Source: Alphaproteobacteria bacterium
GTDB taxonomy: Bacteria; Pseudomonadota; Alphaproteobacteria; UBA9219
DNA length: 64,000 bases
Direction: 5' to 3'
Assembly (NCBI GenBank): GCA_028690155.1
Contig: JAQVBU010000009.1
Coordinates: 18,392 to 82,391 of the forward strand
How positions within the stretch are numbered: the stretch's first letter is position 1; every line of letters begins with the position of its first letter. The translations under genes and the position numbers were made by a program. The notes beneath the pieces are model-generated. The model was not told where the DNA came from and did not search any database. It saw only the letters and a list, made by a program, of their open reading frames with translations. Below, piece by piece: positions 44,505 through 54,840 of this stretch.

Positions 44505-44906
44505 TTAGGCAAAGCTTGTCTTCGTCAGAGTCGCGGTTAAGCGTTGCTCATAAGGAGACCGCGGCCCCATACACAAGCCCAATGTTAAACCGTAGCCGTG
44601 ACCGGCCTTTGCATGCCCCTCTTCCGTTGCCGCCAAACGGTAATACCTCATCACAAAAACGCGGATCGCCGCCGTCAATGATGTTTCTTCAAGCTTTTGC
44701 AGCGATACCGTTGTGCATATTTGATGAATCGTCGAACGTTCGCGCTGACAAATTTCACGCAGACCGTCCCACATTTCCGGCTCAAGACGAACGCTCGTCC
44801 GTCGACCGGAAACCACAACGTTCCGACTAACCAACGTGCTGCGAAGACGTTCCTTTTTTATCTCGGGCGCCCCAACTCTTTCCTGTATGATTTCGGTTCC
44901 CAGCAT
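44505..44906 (-). CDS. Ribbon-helix-helix DNA-binding protein (RHH_4 type)
   Basis: The ATG at 44906 with GAGGC upstream gives 133 residues; a longer frame to 44996 is possible but not favoured. Residues ~25-90 (VSGRRTSVRLEPEMWDGLRE then ICQRERSTIHQICTTVSLQK, ending TAAIRVFVMRYYR) match the RHH_4 family: a β-strand that contacts DNA, followed by two helices. Such proteins are common in alphaproteobacteria, often as single genes. The target is unknown. The 230-bp gap between it and pal holds only a short AACC-GTCC-GGTT hairpin. Confidence 0.78.
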   Translation of the reverse strand: MLGTEIIQERVGAPEIKKERLRSTLVSRNVVVSGRRTSVRLEPEMWDGLREICQRERSTIHQICTTVSLQKLEETSLTAAIRVFVMRYYRLAATEEGHAKAGHGYGLTLGLCMGPRSPYEQRLTATLTKTSFA

Positions 44907-45088
44907 GGCAAGCCTCGTTGTTATGTTAAGCTTTATTAAAGGGGGTACATACAGAACATATGCACTCATAGGTTGCATGATGACACACGCTCGCAACTCT
45001 TACAAGATGCTTGTGTATTTTTTCCTTATTGCCTATGGGGCGCACAACAAAGGAAAAACTCTATATCCTATTGTTTTTCTTTAAATTT

Positions 45089-45580
45089 TTATGTGTCCGC
45101 GCGACAAAATCTTAACGCATCGAGTGCATTCTGGAGGATGTAGGCCGCCGCCATTTTATCCACAACCTCCCCACGCCTTTTGCGGCTCATGTCCCCTTCA
45201 ATCAAAAATCTCTCGACCGCCGCCGTTGATAATCTTTCGTCCCAAAAGGCGACCGACAAATCATCGCGCGGTAAAAGGCCGGGCTTTGAGAGATTATGCA
45301 CAAACGTCCGCACGGCCTGGGCTGTTGGGCCTTCGGTACCGTCCATGTTTTTGGGCAATCCCAGTACAACGCCGCCGATTTTGCGTTCGGTTATAATGGC
45401 GGCCAAGGCCTCAGCATCCGCCGCAAACTTCTTTCTGACCAGCGACACAAGCGGCGAGGCCACACAAAGACCTGGGTCGGACACGGCCACACCGATCACT
45501 TTGCGGCCGTAGTCGAGCCCCAACAAGCATTCCCCTTTTCCCAATAAAGCGGGTATCTCGGACAGGTTGCGAACGATCAT
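45089..45580 (-). CDS. ruvX: Holliday junction resolvase-like protein RuvX (YqgF)
   Basis: RuvX is an RNase H-fold nuclease implicated in pre-16S rRNA 5' processing and recombination. The 163-residue protein has LLGLDYGRKVIGVAVSDP (first catalytic Asp), GGVVLGLPKNMDGTEG, VAFWDERLSTAAVERFL (Glu) and KRRGEVVDKMAAAYILQ (last Asp). It is divergent from gatC across 71 bp, a neighbourhood seen in other alphaproteobacteria. Confidence 0.92.
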   Translation of the reverse strand: MIVRNLSEIPALLGKGECLLGLDYGRKVIGVAVSDPGLCVASPLVSLVRKKFAADAEALAAIITERKIGGVVLGLPKNMDGTEGPTAQAVRTFVHNLSKPGLLPRDDLSVAFWDERLSTAAVERFLIEGDMSRKRRGEVVDKMAAAYILQNALDALRFCRADT

Positions 45581-45651
45581 AATGGGTGATACTGATAGCG
45601 TGTTCGTCGCATGACGGCAAAGAAAAGTTCAAAAGAAAGACAAATAAAAAC

Positions 45652-45939
45652 ATGGCTATTGATCAGAAAACCGTTGCCAAGATCGCGCATCTGGCCCGGA
45701 TCAGAATCCCGGAGGCCGAACAAGGCTCGGTCGCAAGCGAACTGTCGGGCATCCTCGCATGGGTTGAACAACTGAACGAAGTCAACGTCGAAGGCGTCGA
45801 TCCTTTGGCCAGTGTCAATGATGCCTCGTTGCGCGTCAGGCCCGATGTTGTCGATGACGGCGGCTACGCGTCCGACATTTTGAAAAACGCGCCCGCCAGC
45901 ACCGCCAGCTTCTTCACCGTGCCGAAGGTCGTCGAATAA
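45652..45939 (+). CDS. gatC: Asp/Glu-tRNA amidotransferase subunit GatC
   Basis: GatC stabilises the GatAB amidotransferase that makes Gln-tRNA(Gln) and/or Asn-tRNA(Asn) from misacylated precursors. The ATG at 45652 gives 95 residues starting MAIDQKTVAKIAHLARIRIP, the classic GatC N-terminus; upstream in-frame codons to 45586 are not homologous. ILAWVEQLNEVNVEGVDPLA and VRPDVVDDGGYASDILKNAP are also typical. It is the first gene of gatC-gatA-gatB-cobS-nth. Confidence 0.93.
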   Translation: MAIDQKTVAKIAHLARIRIPEAEQGSVASELSGILAWVEQLNEVNVEGVDPLASVNDASLRVRPDVVDDGGYASDILKNAPASTASFFTVPKVVE

Positions 45940-45972
45940 GCGCATCTCGTTTCCTTTCAGGGATTTTCTCGT

Positions 45973-47454
45973 ATGACAAAACTGACTGATTTGACCATTG
46001 CTCAGGCTCTTGAAGGCCTCGCCGCAAAAGAGTTCAGCGCCGTCGAGCTGACGGAGGCGCACATTGCCGCCATGGACAAGGCCCGCAGCCTGAACGCCTT
46101 TATCACCGAAACACCCGATCTGGCCCGCGAACAAGCAAAAGCCTCGGATGCCCGGCGCGCCGCAGGCGAAGCCAAAGATTTGGACGGCATTCCTTTGGGC
46201 ATGAAGGATCTTTATTGCACCAAGGGCGTGCGCACCACAGCCGCCAGCAAAATTTTGGAAAACTTTGTTCCCCCCTATGAATCGACCGTATCGCAAAAGT
46301 TGGCCGATGCCGGTTCCGTCATGCTGGGCAAGACGACTTTAGACGAATTCGCCATGGGATCCAGCGGCGGCACGTCCGCTTTCGGTCCCGCCATCAGCCC
46401 GTGGTCCGGACCAAACCCGGCCGAGGCCGAGCGCAAGCTGATCCCCGGCGGGTCGTCCAGCGGGTCGTCCACGGCCGTCTCGGCCCGTCTCGCCATGGGC
46501 GCCACGGGCACCGATACGGGAGGCTCGATCCGCCAGCCTGCCTCGATCACGGGCATTGTGGGCATGAAGCCCACCTATGGCCGCTGCTCGCGCTGGGGCA
46601 TCATCGCGTTTGCCTCTTCGCTGGATCAGGCGGGCCCGATGGCGCGCTCCGTTTCCGACACCGCGTTGATGCTGCGCGTCATGGCGGGCTTCGACAGGAA
46701 GGATTCCACCTCGGTCGATATTTCGGTGCCGAACTACATGGACGCGCTGACCAAATCCGTCAAAGGCCTGAAGGTCGGCATTCCCCGCGAGTACCGGCTG
46801 GACGGCATGAACAAGGACACCGAGAAGCTTTGGGATCAAAGCGCCGCCATGCTGCGTGACGCAGGGGCCGAGGTTGTGGACATCAGCCTGCCGCATACCA
46901 AATACGCTTTGCCCGTGTATTACATCATCGCCCCGGCCGAGGCATCGTCGAACCTTGCCCGTTATGACGGCGTGCGCTTCGGCCTGCGCGAGACAGGCGA
47001 AACGCTGGATGCCATGTACGAGGCCACGCGTTCGGAAGGCTTCGGTAAAGAAGTCCAACGCCGCATCCTGATCGGCACCTACGTGCTGTCGGCAGGTTAT
47101 TACGACGCCTATTACCGCAAAGCCCAGCGCGTACGCCGCCTGATCCGCAACGACTTCTTAGAGGCCTTTCGGTCATGCGACGTCATCTTGGCTCCCGCGA
47201 CGCCGGGCACCGCCTTTGCCTTTGGCGAAAAGACGGGCGATCCGGTCCAGATGTATCTGGAGGACGTCTTTACCGTCACGTTGAACCTTGCGGGCTTGCC
47301 GGGCCTTTGCTTGCCGGTTGGGCTGAGCCAAGAAGGGCTTCCGATCGGCATGCAACTGATTGGGCGCGCCTTTGATGAGTCCACGCTTTTCACGGCAGCC
47401 TCAGCGCTCGAGCGCGCGGCGGCGTTCTCCCACAAACCTCCTTTTACGGCATAA
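45973..47454 (+). CDS. gatA: Asp/Glu-tRNA amidotransferase subunit GatA
   Basis: GatA is the glutaminase subunit. The 493-residue protein has the amidase-signature Ser-cisSer-Lys triad: Lys in [14 protein letters not shown], and both serines in [20 protein letters not shown] followed by [34 protein letters not shown] and [20 protein letters not shown] are family motifs. The gene starts 33 bp after gatC and ends 4 bp before gatB. Confidence 0.96.
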   Translation: MTKLTDLTIAQALEGLAAKEFSAVELTEAHIAAMDKARSLNAFITETPDLAREQAKASDARRAAGEAKDLDGIPLGMKDLYCTKGVRTTAASKILENFVPPYESTVSQKLADAGSVMLGKTTLDEFAMGSSGGTSAFGPAISPWSGPNPAEAERKLIPGGSSSGSSTAVSARLAMGATGTDTGGSIRQPASITGIVGMKPTYGRCSRWGIIAFASSLDQAGPMARSVSDTALMLRVMAGFDRKDSTSVDISVPNYMDALTKSVKGLKVGIPREYRLDGMNKDTEKLWDQSAAMLRDAGAEVVDISLPHTKYALPVYYIIAPAEASSNLARYDGVRFGLRETGETLDAMYEATRSEGFGKEVQRRILIGTYVLSAGYYDAYYRKAQRVRRLIRNDFLEAFRSCDVILAPATPGTAFAFGEKTGDPVQMYLEDVFTVTLNLAGLPGLCLPVGLSQEGLPIGMQLIGRAFDESTLFTAASALERAAAFSHKPPFTA

Positions 47455-47458
47455 AACG

Positions 47459-48910
47459 ATGGCATATATTCAAGGTACTTCCGGCGAATGGGAGATGGTG
47501 ATTGGACTTGAAGTTCACGCTCAGGTCATCTCGAACGCCAAGCTTTTTTCGGGCGCATCCACAACCTTCGGTGCCGCACCCAACGCGCAGGTCAGTTTCG
47601 TCGACGCGGCATTCCCCGGCATGCTTCCCGTCATCAACGAGACGTGCGTCGAACAAGCCGTACGCACCGGACTTGGCCTGAAGGCCCAGATCAACAAGGT
47701 GTCGGTGTTCGACCGCAAAAACTACTTCTATGCCGATCTCCCGGCAGGCTATCAGATCAGCCAATACACCCAGCCTATCGTAGGCAAGGGCGAAATCTTG
47801 TTGGACTTGGCCGACGGCACCACGCGTACCGTAGGCATCACACGGCTGCATCTGGAGCAGGACGCAGGCAAAAGCCTGCACGACCAGAGTCCGAACGAAA
47901 CGTACGTCGATCTGAACCGATCGGGTGTGGCGTTGATGGAAATTGTCTCGGAGCCCGACATGCGTTCGGGCGAGGAAGCCGGGGCTTACCTGAAAAAACT
48001 CCGGGCCATCTTGCGTTATTTGGGCACCTGCGACGGCAACATGGAGGAAGGCTCCATGCGCTGCGACGTCAACCTGTCCATGCGCCGCAAGGGCGACGAC
48101 ACGTTCGGCACGCGTTGCGAGATTAAGAACGTCAACTCGATCCGCTTCGTGCAGCAGGCCATCGACTATGAAGCGCACCGCCAGGTCGAGGTTTTGGAAT
48201 CCGGCGGCGTCATCGTTCAGGAAACGCGCCTTTGGGATACCGGCAAGGGTATCACGCGATCCATGCGTTCCAAAGAAGACGCCCACGACTACCGCTACTT
48301 CCCCGACCCCGATCTTTTGCCGCTCGTCCTCGACGACGCTATGATCGAAAGGGTCAAAAACACACTCCCCGAGCTTCCCGACGAAAAAAAAGCGCGGTTC
48401 ATCCAAGACTACGGCTTGAAGCCTTATGACGCGTCGGTTCTGGTGGCCGAAAAAACCTCGGCCGCGTTCTTCGAAGCCGTGGCCAAGGGCCGCGACGGCA
48501 AGCTGGCGGCCAACTGGGTTACGGTTGAGCTGTTCGGCGCCCTGAACAAACTCGGAAAAACGATCGATGAAAGTCCTCTCTCGGCCGACGCGTTGGGTGG
48601 GCTGATTGACCTGATCACCGATGAAACGATCTCGGGCCGCATCGCCAAGGACGTTTTCGAAGAGATGGTCGCAACCGGAAAAGCCGCCAAGGACATCGTC
48701 GAAGAAAAGGGCCTGAAGCAGATCACCGATACCAGCGCGATTGAAAAAACCATCGATGACATTCTGGCCGCCAACGCCGACAAGGTCGCGGAATACAAAG
48801 GCGGCAAGGAAAAGCTGTTCGGATTCTTCGTAGGCCAAGCCATGAAGGCCACCGGCGGCAAGGCCAACCCCGGTATGGTAAACCAGCTTTTGAAAAAGAA
48901 GCTGTCGTAA
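47459..48910 (+). CDS. gatB: Asp/Glu-tRNA amidotransferase subunit GatB
   Basis: GatB holds the tRNA and carries the kinase/transamidase site. The ATG at 47459 gives 483 residues (usual length ~480); a frame open from 47360 overlaps gat[41 protein letters not shown] and [20 protein letters not shown] are conserved. [20 protein letters not shown] is diagnostic. The C-terminal YqeY-like tail is present. A 507-residue antisense frame here is a codon-bias shadow. Confidence 0.96.
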   Translation: MAYIQGTSGEWEMVIGLEVHAQVISNAKLFSGASTTFGAAPNAQVSFVDAAFPGMLPVINETCVEQAVRTGLGLKAQINKVSVFDRKNYFYADLPAGYQISQYTQPIVGKGEILLDLADGTTRTVGITRLHLEQDAGKSLHDQSPNETYVDLNRSGVALMEIVSEPDMRSGEEAGAYLKKLRAILRYLGTCDGNMEEGSMRCDVNLSMRRKGDDTFGTRCEIKNVNSIRFVQQAIDYEAHRQVEVLESGGVIVQETRLWDTGKGITRSMRSKEDAHDYRYFPDPDLLPLVLDDAMIERVKNTLPELPDEKKARFIQDYGLKPYDASVLVAEKTSAAFFEAVAKGRDGKLAANWVTVELFGALNKLGKTIDESPLSADALGGLIDLITDETISGRIAKDVFEEMVATGKAAKDIVEEKGLKQITDTSAIEKTIDDILAANADKVAEYKGGKEKLFGFFVGQAMKATGGKANPGMVNQLLKKKLS

Positions 48911-48924
48911 CAAAGGGCAAGATA

Positions 48925-49887
48925 ATGACTGAACCTGTCTGTCCGGAAACCGCCCTGCCCGACACAACCGTGTCGGTCCGCAAGGCGTTCGACATCGAAA
49001 GCGATTGGGACGTCCCGGCGTTTTCGAAGCCTTCCGCCCATGTGCCCGAGATTGACCCCGGTTATCGCTTCGATCCGGATACGACGATGGCTATTTTGGC
49101 GGGCTTTGCGTTCAACCGGCGCGTTCTGATCCAAGGCTTCCACGGCACCGGCAAGTCCACGCACATCGAACAGGTCGCCGCAAGGCTGAACTGGCCGTGC
49201 ATCCGCATCAATCTGGACAGCCACATCAGCCGCATCGATTTGATCGGCAAGGACGCCATCGTCCTCGAAGAAGGCAAGCAGGTTACCTCGTTCCGCGAAG
49301 GTCTTCTGCCGTGGGCGTTGCAACACCCCTGCGCGTTGGTCTTCGACGAATACGACGCGGGCCGTCCCGATGTCATGTTCGTGATCCAACGCGTTTTGGA
49401 AGTCGAAGGCAAACTGACGCTTCTGGACCAAAACCGCGTGATCGTGCCGCATGCCGCGTTTCGACTTTTCGCCACAGCGAACACGGTGGGCCTCGGCGAT
49501 ACGACAGGCCTTTACCACGGCACGCACACGCTGAACCAGGGGCAGTTGGACCGTTGGAACATCGTGGCGACGCTTAACTATCTTCCTCCCGAAGAGGAAG
49601 AAGCGATCGTGGCCATCAAGGTTCCCTCGCTGGCCGCGCCCGACAAGAAAGAGCTTTTGCACGGCATGGTGGCTCTTGCGAACCTGACGCGGCAAGGCTT
49701 CATGCAGGGCGACCTGTCCACGGTCATGTCGCCACGCACCGTGATTTCGTGGGCGGAAAACGCCGATATTTTCGGCCAGGTCGGCGCCGCCTTCCGGCTT
49801 AGCTTCCTGAACAAGTGCGATGAAGCCGAACGCGCCGCCGTGGCCGAGCTGTACCAACGCGCGATGGGTGAGGAGCTTCCCCTATGA
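48925..49887 (+). CDS. cobS: CobS-like AAA+ ATPase (cobaltochelatase motor subunit family)
   Basis: The 320-residue protein matches the CobS family, the AAA+ motor that with CobT drives Co2+ insertion by CobN in aerobic cobalamin synthesis. Walker A is [20 protein letters not shown]; Walker B is [20 protein letters not shown]; sensor 1 lies in [20 protein letters not shown]. The N-terminal stretch ending [20 protein letters not shown] is also CobS-like. cobT, usually next to it, is absent; nth follows with an ATGA overlap. Co-transcription with gatCAB is likely. Without its partner the role in this organism remains open. Confidence 0.82.
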   Translation: MTEPVCPETALPDTTVSVRKAFDIESDWDVPAFSKPSAHVPEIDPGYRFDPDTTMAILAGFAFNRRVLIQGFHGTGKSTHIEQVAARLNWPCIRINLDSHISRIDLIGKDAIVLEEGKQVTSFREGLLPWALQHPCALVFDEYDAGRPDVMFVIQRVLEVEGKLTLLDQNRVIVPHAAFRLFATANTVGLGDTTGLYHGTHTLNQGQLDRWNIVATLNYLPPEEEEAIVAIKVPSLAAPDKKELLHGMVALANLTRQGFMQGDLSTVMSPRTVISWAENADIFGQVGAAFRLSFLNKCDEAERAAVAELYQRAMGEELPL

Positions 49888-50528
49888 CCCCGGCCAAGAT
49901 CAACGAGCTGTTTGCACGTTTTTCAAAGGCCAATCCCGAGCCCAAAACTGAACTTGATTACGTCAACGCCTACACGCTTCTGGTGGCGGTCGTCCTGTCG
50001 GCCCAAGCCACGGACAAAGGCGTGAACAAGGCCACGCCCGCCTTGTTCAAAAAAGTCAAAACACCGCAAGCGATGCTGAAACTCGGCGAGGCAGGCCTGA
50101 AAGAATACATCAAAACCATCGGCCTTTTTAACAGCAAGGCCAAGAACATCATCGCCATGTCCCAGGCCTTGGTCGATGCTTTCGGCGGCAAAGTTCCCGA
50201 CACGTTCGACGCCTTGGTGAGCCTGCCCGGCGTAGGGCGCAAATCCGCCAACGTGCTTTTGAACGCCTACTTCAAACAACCGACCATCGCCGTAGACCGG
50301 CACGTTCTGCGCGTCGCAAACCGTCTGGGCCTTGCCAAAAGCAGTTCCCCGGACGAAGTCGAAAAGCAACTCGCCCAAATCGTCCCCGCCCAATGGGCCC
50401 TGCACGCCCATCACTGGCTGGTCCTACACGGCCGCTATGTCTGCACCGCTCGCGCGCCGCATTGCCCGGCCTGCCTCGTACGGGACTTATGTCCTTTCAA
50501 AGGAAAAACGAAATCACCGCGCCTTTAA
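49884..50528 (+). CDS. nth: Endonuclease III (Nth)
   Basis: Nth is a bifunctional glycosylase/AP lyase that removes oxidised pyrimidines. The 214-residue protein has the helix-hairpin-helix with catalytic Lys ([19 protein letters not shown]), the catalytic Asp ([20 protein letters not shown]) and a C-terminal 4Fe-4S site Cx6Cx2Cx5C ([17 protein letters not shown]). It overlaps cobS by 4 bp, and its 3' end overlaps the convergent chvG by 15 bp. Confidence 0.95.
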   Translation: MTPAKINELFARFSKANPEPKTELDYVNAYTLLVAVVLSAQATDKGVNKATPALFKKVKTPQAMLKLGEAGLKEYIKTIGLFNSKAKNIIAMSQALVDAFGGKVPDTFDALVSLPGVGRKSANVLLNAYFKQPTIAVDRHVLRVANRLGLAKSSSPDEVEKQLAQIVPAQWALHAHHWLVLHGRYVCTARAPHCPACLVRDLCPFKGKTKSPRL

Positions 50529-52148
50529 AATCGGCAGTATGACGATAAAACGAGCCCCTACGACACGGCCTGCCTCATTACGCCGGTTCTCGGCCCAAAG
50601 TCGTCCTTGGTGCGCCTCGACAATCTGCTTGGAAATACTAAGGCCCAATCCTGAATGCATTCCGAATTTTTCGGCTTTGGGACGTTCCGTATAAAAACGG
50701 TCAAAAATAGCGTCTCTCTTATTCTCTGGAATGCCGGGACCGTTATCGTCCACCGCAATACGCACCCGATCCCCCTGCCGAAAGGCCTCAAGCACAACGT
50801 CCGCATCGGACGGCGAGAACGAAAACGCGTTATCCAACACATTCAAAAAAACCTGCCTCAAACGGCTTTCCATGCCCATAACCGTCAACGTTTTCTCTGG
50901 CAAACGAAGAGTCAATCGGGGACGCGCCATTCCTTTCAGAACATCGTTGAGGTTGACCGGCTCGAATCCCGCACGTTCCAGCTCGGCGTCCAGACGCGAA
51001 GCGTTGGCGATGTCGCTGATCAGACGCGTCATGCGATCCACGTCGTCACGAATAATGGCCATCATTTTTTCCCTCGCCGCGGGATCACGCACGCGCTCGG
51101 CCGTTTCCACGGCGCTACGCAGCGAGGTAAGGGGATTTTTTAACTCATGGGCCACATCAGCCGCAAAGTTTTCAATAGCATCGATACGCGCGGCAAGCGC
51201 TTCAGTCATGGCGCGCAGCACGCCTGACAGATCGCCGATCTCATCGTTACGCGCCGTCATATCCGGCAAGGCCTCGTCATGCAAAAAGCGCACAATCTCG
51301 CCGCGTCCCGTACGCGTCGCCTGTCCACGCCACAAAACTTCGGCCGCTTGCGCCAACTGCCGGATAGGCCTGGCCAAAGCGCGGCCCAAATAAAGCGACA
51401 ACAAAATCGTCGCCGCCAAAGCCAGCAGGAAAAGCCCAAGGATATTGATCCTCACCCCATACAGAGCCTGATCAATCGACACGTCCGAACGTGACATCAT
51501 GACAAGTCCTAATACGTGGCGTCCATGCACGACCGGCACAGCAGCAGCCAAAATCAGACCGCCTTCGCTTGCCCGCCAAACCTGAGTCGTGTTTTGCCCG
51601 TAAAGAGCGCGGGTGGCCACGCTGAAAAAGCTGTCTTTCTTGAACGCCGATTCGTCGTAGAGTGGATACAGTCGGCGTTCATGAATAAGATCCAACGCGT
51701 CAAAAAAAGCCGCAATCGAACGCGCGCCCCAACCCTCGCGATCCAAAGCGGGTTCTTCAGGAGGCCGTATCCGACGAACAGCCATATAGCGGCTGTCGGC
51801 CAAAAGCGTGTGTGTCGTGCTGTAAAGACGCGTGCGGTTTTCGGTCGCATCGGCCAGACGCCTCACCATCATTCGGCCCAAAAGAGGCGCCAAGATTGGC
51901 TGGCCCAGCCGGTCCACTACGACGGCCGTTTCGGAAACCGCGCCCGCCGCCAAGCGCGCTTGAGCCAGCATTTCCTTAAGCTCGGTCGCGATGATCTTGT
52001 CCTGATAGCTTCCCAAATACAAAAGCCCGCCCACTAAAATAGCGAGCGGAACAATATTGACAGCCAAAATTCGCAGCAAAAGCGGAGACACCCTCCGTTC
52101 GGCGTGGGTCTTTCTTTTTCGCGTAGACGCGGAAAAACGGCCAAACAA
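50514..52148 (-). CDS. chvG: Sensor histidine kinase ChvG/ExoS-type
   Basis: ChvG senses envelope or acid conditions and phosphorylates ChvI. The TTG at 52148 has AAGGAG upstream, just past the chvI stop, and gives 544 residues; a longer in-frame start at 52217 overlaps chvI. A first membrane helix (ILAVNIVPLAILVGGLLYLG), a periplasmic sensor and a second helix (INILGLFLLALAATILLSLY) precede HAMP. FAADVAHELKNPLTSLRSAV is the H box. VFLNVLDNAFSFSPSDADVV (N), IAVDDNGPGIPENKRDAIFD (G1) and HSGLGLSISKQIVEAHQGRL (G2) complete the kinase. Confidence 0.93.
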   Translation of the reverse strand: MFGRFSASTRKRKTHAERRVSPLLLRILAVNIVPLAILVGGLLYLGSYQDKIIATELKEMLAQARLAAGAVSETAVVVDRLGQPILAPLLGRMMVRRLADATENRTRLYSTTHTLLADSRYMAVRRIRPPEEPALDREGWGARSIAAFFDALDLIHERRLYPLYDESAFKKDSFFSVATRALYGQNTTQVWRASEGGLILAAAVPVVHGRHVLGLVMMSRSDVSIDQALYGVRINILGLFLLALAATILLSLYLGRALARPIRQLAQAAEVLWRGQATRTGRGEIVRFLHDEALPDMTARNDEIGDLSGVLRAMTEALAARIDAIENFAADVAHELKNPLTSLRSAVETAERVRDPAAREKMMAIIRDDVDRMTRLISDIANASRLDAELERAGFEPVNLNDVLKGMARPRLTLRLPEKTLTVMGMESRLRQVFLNVLDNAFSFSPSDADVVLEAFRQGDRVRIAVDDNGPGIPENKRDAIFDRFYTERPKAEKFGMHSGLGLSISKQIVEAHQGRLWAENRRNEAGRVVGARFIVILPILKAR

Positions 52149-52152
52149 AGGC

Positions 52153-52833
52153 TTACTCCTTATAGCGATACCCGACGCCGTAAAGCGTTTCGATCTGAGA
52201 AAAGGATGAATCCACATCCTTGAACTTCTTGCGCAATCTTTTCACATGGCTGTCGATTGTTCGATCATCCACGCACACGGCTTCCCCATAGGCGGCATCC
52301 ATCAATTGGTCCCGCGTTTTTACATGGCCGGGGTGTTGCGCTAAGGCCTTGACCAATAAAAATTCGGTCACCGTCAAGGACACCTCCGCGCCTTTCCACG
52401 TACACAGATGCCGAGTGCTGTCGAACACCAAGTCGCCGCGCGTCACAACCGAACTCGGTCCAACATCGCGCCGAAGAAGCGTTCGTATGCGCTCGATCAA
52501 CAGCCTTTGAGAAAAGGGCTTTTTAATATAATCGTCCGCCCCCGAACGCAGACCCACGATTTCATCTTCTTCCTCATCCTTCGAGGTCAGAAAGATAATG
52601 GGCATCGATTTTGTGGCCTCGTTCTGTTTGAGTTTCTGCAGAAGCTCCATCCCATCCATTCTTGGCATCTTGATGTCGAGCACGGCCACATCGACCGGCT
52701 GCTGCACAAGCGCTCGAAGTGCTGCGTCGCCGTCGGCATAGGTTTTGACCGAAAACCCCTCGGTCTCAAGCGCCAGCTGAACCGAGGCTTGTATGTTCCT
52801 GTCGTCGTCAACAAGCGCAACGTTAATCGTCAT
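52153..52833 (-). CDS. chvI: Response regulator ChvI (OmpR family)
   Basis: The 226-residue regulator has an N-terminal receiver domain: [18 protein letters not shown] with the acidic pocket, [20 protein letters not shown] with the phosphoacceptor Asp, and [20 protein letters not shown] plus DDYIKKPFS with Thr/Ser and Lys. A winged-helix effector follows ([20 protein letters not shown] and [20 protein letters not shown], ending GVGYRYKE). It lies directly upstream of chvG, with only 4 bp between stop and start. ChvI controls envelope and exopolysaccharide genes in relatives. Confidence 0.94.
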   Translation of the reverse strand: MTINVALVDDDRNIQASVQLALETEGFSVKTYADGDAALRALVQQPVDVAVLDIKMPRMDGMELLQKLKQNEATKSMPIIFLTSKDEEEDEIVGLRSGADDYIKKPFSQRLLIERIRTLLRRDVGPSSVVTRGDLVFDSTRHLCTWKGAEVSLTVTEFLLVKALAQHPGHVKTRDQLMDAAYGEAVCVDDRTIDSHVKRLRKKFKDVDSSFSQIETLYGVGYRYKE

Positions 52834-53122
52834 GAAACGAATCCTCGCTTTTCCTTAACCCAAAACGTATCAGCCCAATTTTTAGCGACAGATTGCGTCT
52901 TTTCCATGGAAAAATCGTATTTTTCAAGGCGCATAAGCCCTTTTTGTCCCTCCGCTTTCTCGATCAAGGCCGTTTTTGCATGGCTTCTCAACATACTAAC
53001 GTGCTTTCTTTGGGGGTTCTTTTTCTTAGAAAAGAAGCCGTTGTTCGTGTATACGTTATTCTTATGGATTCGATTGACGATCATCCTCCCTTGTCACCCA
53101 TCCCCTTGGGAAAGGAACGTTT
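52834..53122. other. Intergenic region between divergent chvI and olsB, no supported gene
   Basis: This 289-bp stretch carries the divergent promoters of chvI and olsB. A CTTTTTCTT-A-GAAAAGAAG-like dyad lies near 53030-53040. A minus-strand 84-codon frame ends in an ATGA overlap with chvI but has no convincing composition or ribosome site. No clear -35/-10 pair was identified. Confidence 0.35.
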
Positions 53123-53986
53123 ATGACCGCAAGCCTTCACGCTCTCCCTAAGAGCGCTCTCGTTTCGACGCGCCTTGGAAGCCTTGAGGTTCGTCTTGCC
53201 GAAAGCCTTGCCGACATCGAAGCCGCCCAAAGGCTCCGCTATAAAACATTCTATACCGAGATGGGTGCCAAGCCGACGTCGGAAATGGAAAAGCTTTCCC
53301 GCGATTTCGACAAACACGACGAATTTTGCGACCATCTTCTTCTTATCGACCACGCGCGAAAAGATAAAAATGCCGTGATCGGCACCTACCGACTGATCCG
53401 CCGCGCCGCCGCCGACCGATGCGGCGGTTTTTATTCAAGCAACGAATACAACGTCGACCGGTTGATCGCCTATCCCGGCGAAATCCTTGAGCTTGGCCGT
53501 TCATGCATCGACTCCGAGTATCGCACAGGCGCCGTCATGCAGCTCCTTTGGCGCGGCCTTGGCCTTTATGTCGCCCAGTACAATGTCGCCTTGATGTTCG
53601 GCTGTGCCAGCCTGCCCGGCACCGATCCTGAGGCGTTGCGCGTTCCGCTCTCTTATCTTTATCACCATCACCTTGCGCCCCCCGCGCTGCGCACCAAAGC
53701 CTTGCCCGAACGCTATATCGATATGCGGCTTCTTCCGCGCGAAGCCTTCGACCCCAACACCGCCTTCGAAGAACTCAAGCTCGACCCGCGCAGCGGAAAT
53801 AACAGCCTTCCGCCCCTCATTAAAGGGTATGTCCGCGTCGGCGGATTCGTCGGAGACGGCGCCGTCATTGATCACCAGTTCAACACGACCGATGTGTGCA
53901 TCATTGTTAAAACCGACCTTATGACCCGGCGCTATAAACGACATTATAATCTTGGCGCCGATTCCGATATCGTTCTTCCAGAATAG
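53123..53986 (+). CDS. olsB: Ornithine-acyl-ACP N-acyltransferase OlsB
   Basis: OlsB makes lyso-ornithine lipid from ornithine and 3-hydroxyacyl-ACP. The 287-residue protein has the hemolysin/OlsB-type GNAT fold: EVRLAESLADIEAAQRLRYK opens it, AVIGTYRLIRRAAADRCGGF and EILELGRSCIDSEYRTGAVM form the core acyltransferase motifs, and LMFGCASLPGTDPEAL follows. LPPLIKGYVRVGGFVGDGAV is the typical C-terminal segment. olsA follows after 29 bp. The product is a phosphate-free membrane lipid. AAAGGA precedes the ATG. Confidence 0.9.
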   Translation: MTASLHALPKSALVSTRLGSLEVRLAESLADIEAAQRLRYKTFYTEMGAKPTSEMEKLSRDFDKHDEFCDHLLLIDHARKDKNAVIGTYRLIRRAAADRCGGFYSSNEYNVDRLIAYPGEILELGRSCIDSEYRTGAVMQLLWRGLGLYVAQYNVALMFGCASLPGTDPEALRVPLSYLYHHHLAPPALRTKALPERYIDMRLLPREAFDPNTAFEELKLDPRSGNNSLPPLIKGYVRVGGFVGDGAVIDHQFNTTDVCIIVKTDLMTRRYKRHYNLGADSDIVLPE

Positions 53987-54015
53987 CCTTTCCCAAGCCT
54001 TTTCTCCGGTCTTCC

Positions 54016-54819
54016 ATGAACACGCTTGATGAAATCGCCGCCCTTCTTAATGGAATTCTCCGCCTTGCTGGATTTTTCTTGCTTCTTCTTGTCCTGATCC
54101 CCACGACCATTTTATTCAAGCGTATTTACCCCTCCAAACCGTTTCTCATTCCCCGAATCTTTCATCGCCTCCTTTTGAACACCTTGGGAATCCGCGTCAT
54201 CGTATCCGGGGAAAAGCCTGTCTCGTCGCCAGCCTTGTTTGTTTCGAACCACGCGTCGTATCTGGATATACCCGTTTTAGGCTCCCTTCTTTCCGCAGGC
54301 TTTGTCGCCAAGGCCGATGTTGCCGAATGGCCGTTATTCGGCCTTTTGGCCAGGCTTCAAAACACCATCTTTATTGAGCGACGCGCCGCACGAGCGGCCG
54401 CTCAAAGCGCTCTTTTGCAAGAGTACCTTGCCAAAAAACGTAGCCTTATCCTTTTCCCTGAAGGCACATCGTCGGAAGGGTTAACGGCGCTGCCTTTTAA
54501 AAGCAGCCTTTTCAGCATTGTCGAAGATTCCTCCGGCAGCTTCCCGTTGATCGTCCAGCCTGTTTCGGTCACATGCGTCGAGCTTAACGGGTTCCCGATA
54601 CTGCGCGAAGATCGCGGTCTTTACGCGTGGTTCGGCGACATGACTATGGTTCCCCACCTTTGGAACGTTTTCAAATATGGTCGGTTTACCGTCGATGTTG
54701 TTTTTCACCCGCCTCTGACCGCCAACGATTATCCCAATCGCAAAGATCTTGCCGCCGCATGCCACGAGCGCGTCACCGAAGGCATCAAACGCTCTTTAGG
54801 CTATGATCGATCAAAATAA
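54016..54819 (+). CDS. olsA: PlsC-type acyltransferase OlsA
   Basis: OlsA adds the second acyl chain to lyso-ornithine lipid and may also act as a 1-acylglycerol-3-phosphate acyltransferase. The 267-residue protein has an N-terminal hydrophobic helix (LRLAGFFLLLLVLIPTTILF). The catalytic HxxxxD is in LFVSNHASYLDIPVLG. NTIFIERRAARAAAQ and LILFPEGTSSEGLTALPFKS are the substrate-binding motifs. Its position directly after olsB supports the OlsA assignment over a general PlsC. Confidence 0.87.
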   Translation: MNTLDEIAALLNGILRLAGFFLLLLVLIPTTILFKRIYPSKPFLIPRIFHRLLLNTLGIRVIVSGEKPVSSPALFVSNHASYLDIPVLGSLLSAGFVAKADVAEWPLFGLLARLQNTIFIERRAARAAAQSALLQEYLAKKRSLILFPEGTSSEGLTALPFKSSLFSIVEDSSGSFPLIVQPVSVTCVELNGFPILREDRGLYAWFGDMTMVPHLWNVFKYGRFTVDVVFHPPLTANDYPNRKDLAAACHERVTEGIKRSLGYDRSK

Positions 54820-54840
54820 AGCGTAAACGGCTTTCATATT

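Noticed and set aside
47444-48967. A 507-codon open frame on the minus strand opposite gatB
   Set aside because: It is fully antisense to a clear gatB, has no family motifs or ribosome site, and its composition is that expected from third-position G/C bias.
48424-49857. A 477-codon minus-strand frame opposite gatB/cobS
   Set aside because: It is antisense to well-supported genes, with no recognisable protein features; a codon-bias shadow.
52830-53084. Possible 84-codon gene upstream of chvI on the minus strand
   Set aside because: The ATGA overlap with chvI is suggestive, but there is no ribosome site, no family resemblance, and the frame covers the promoter region.
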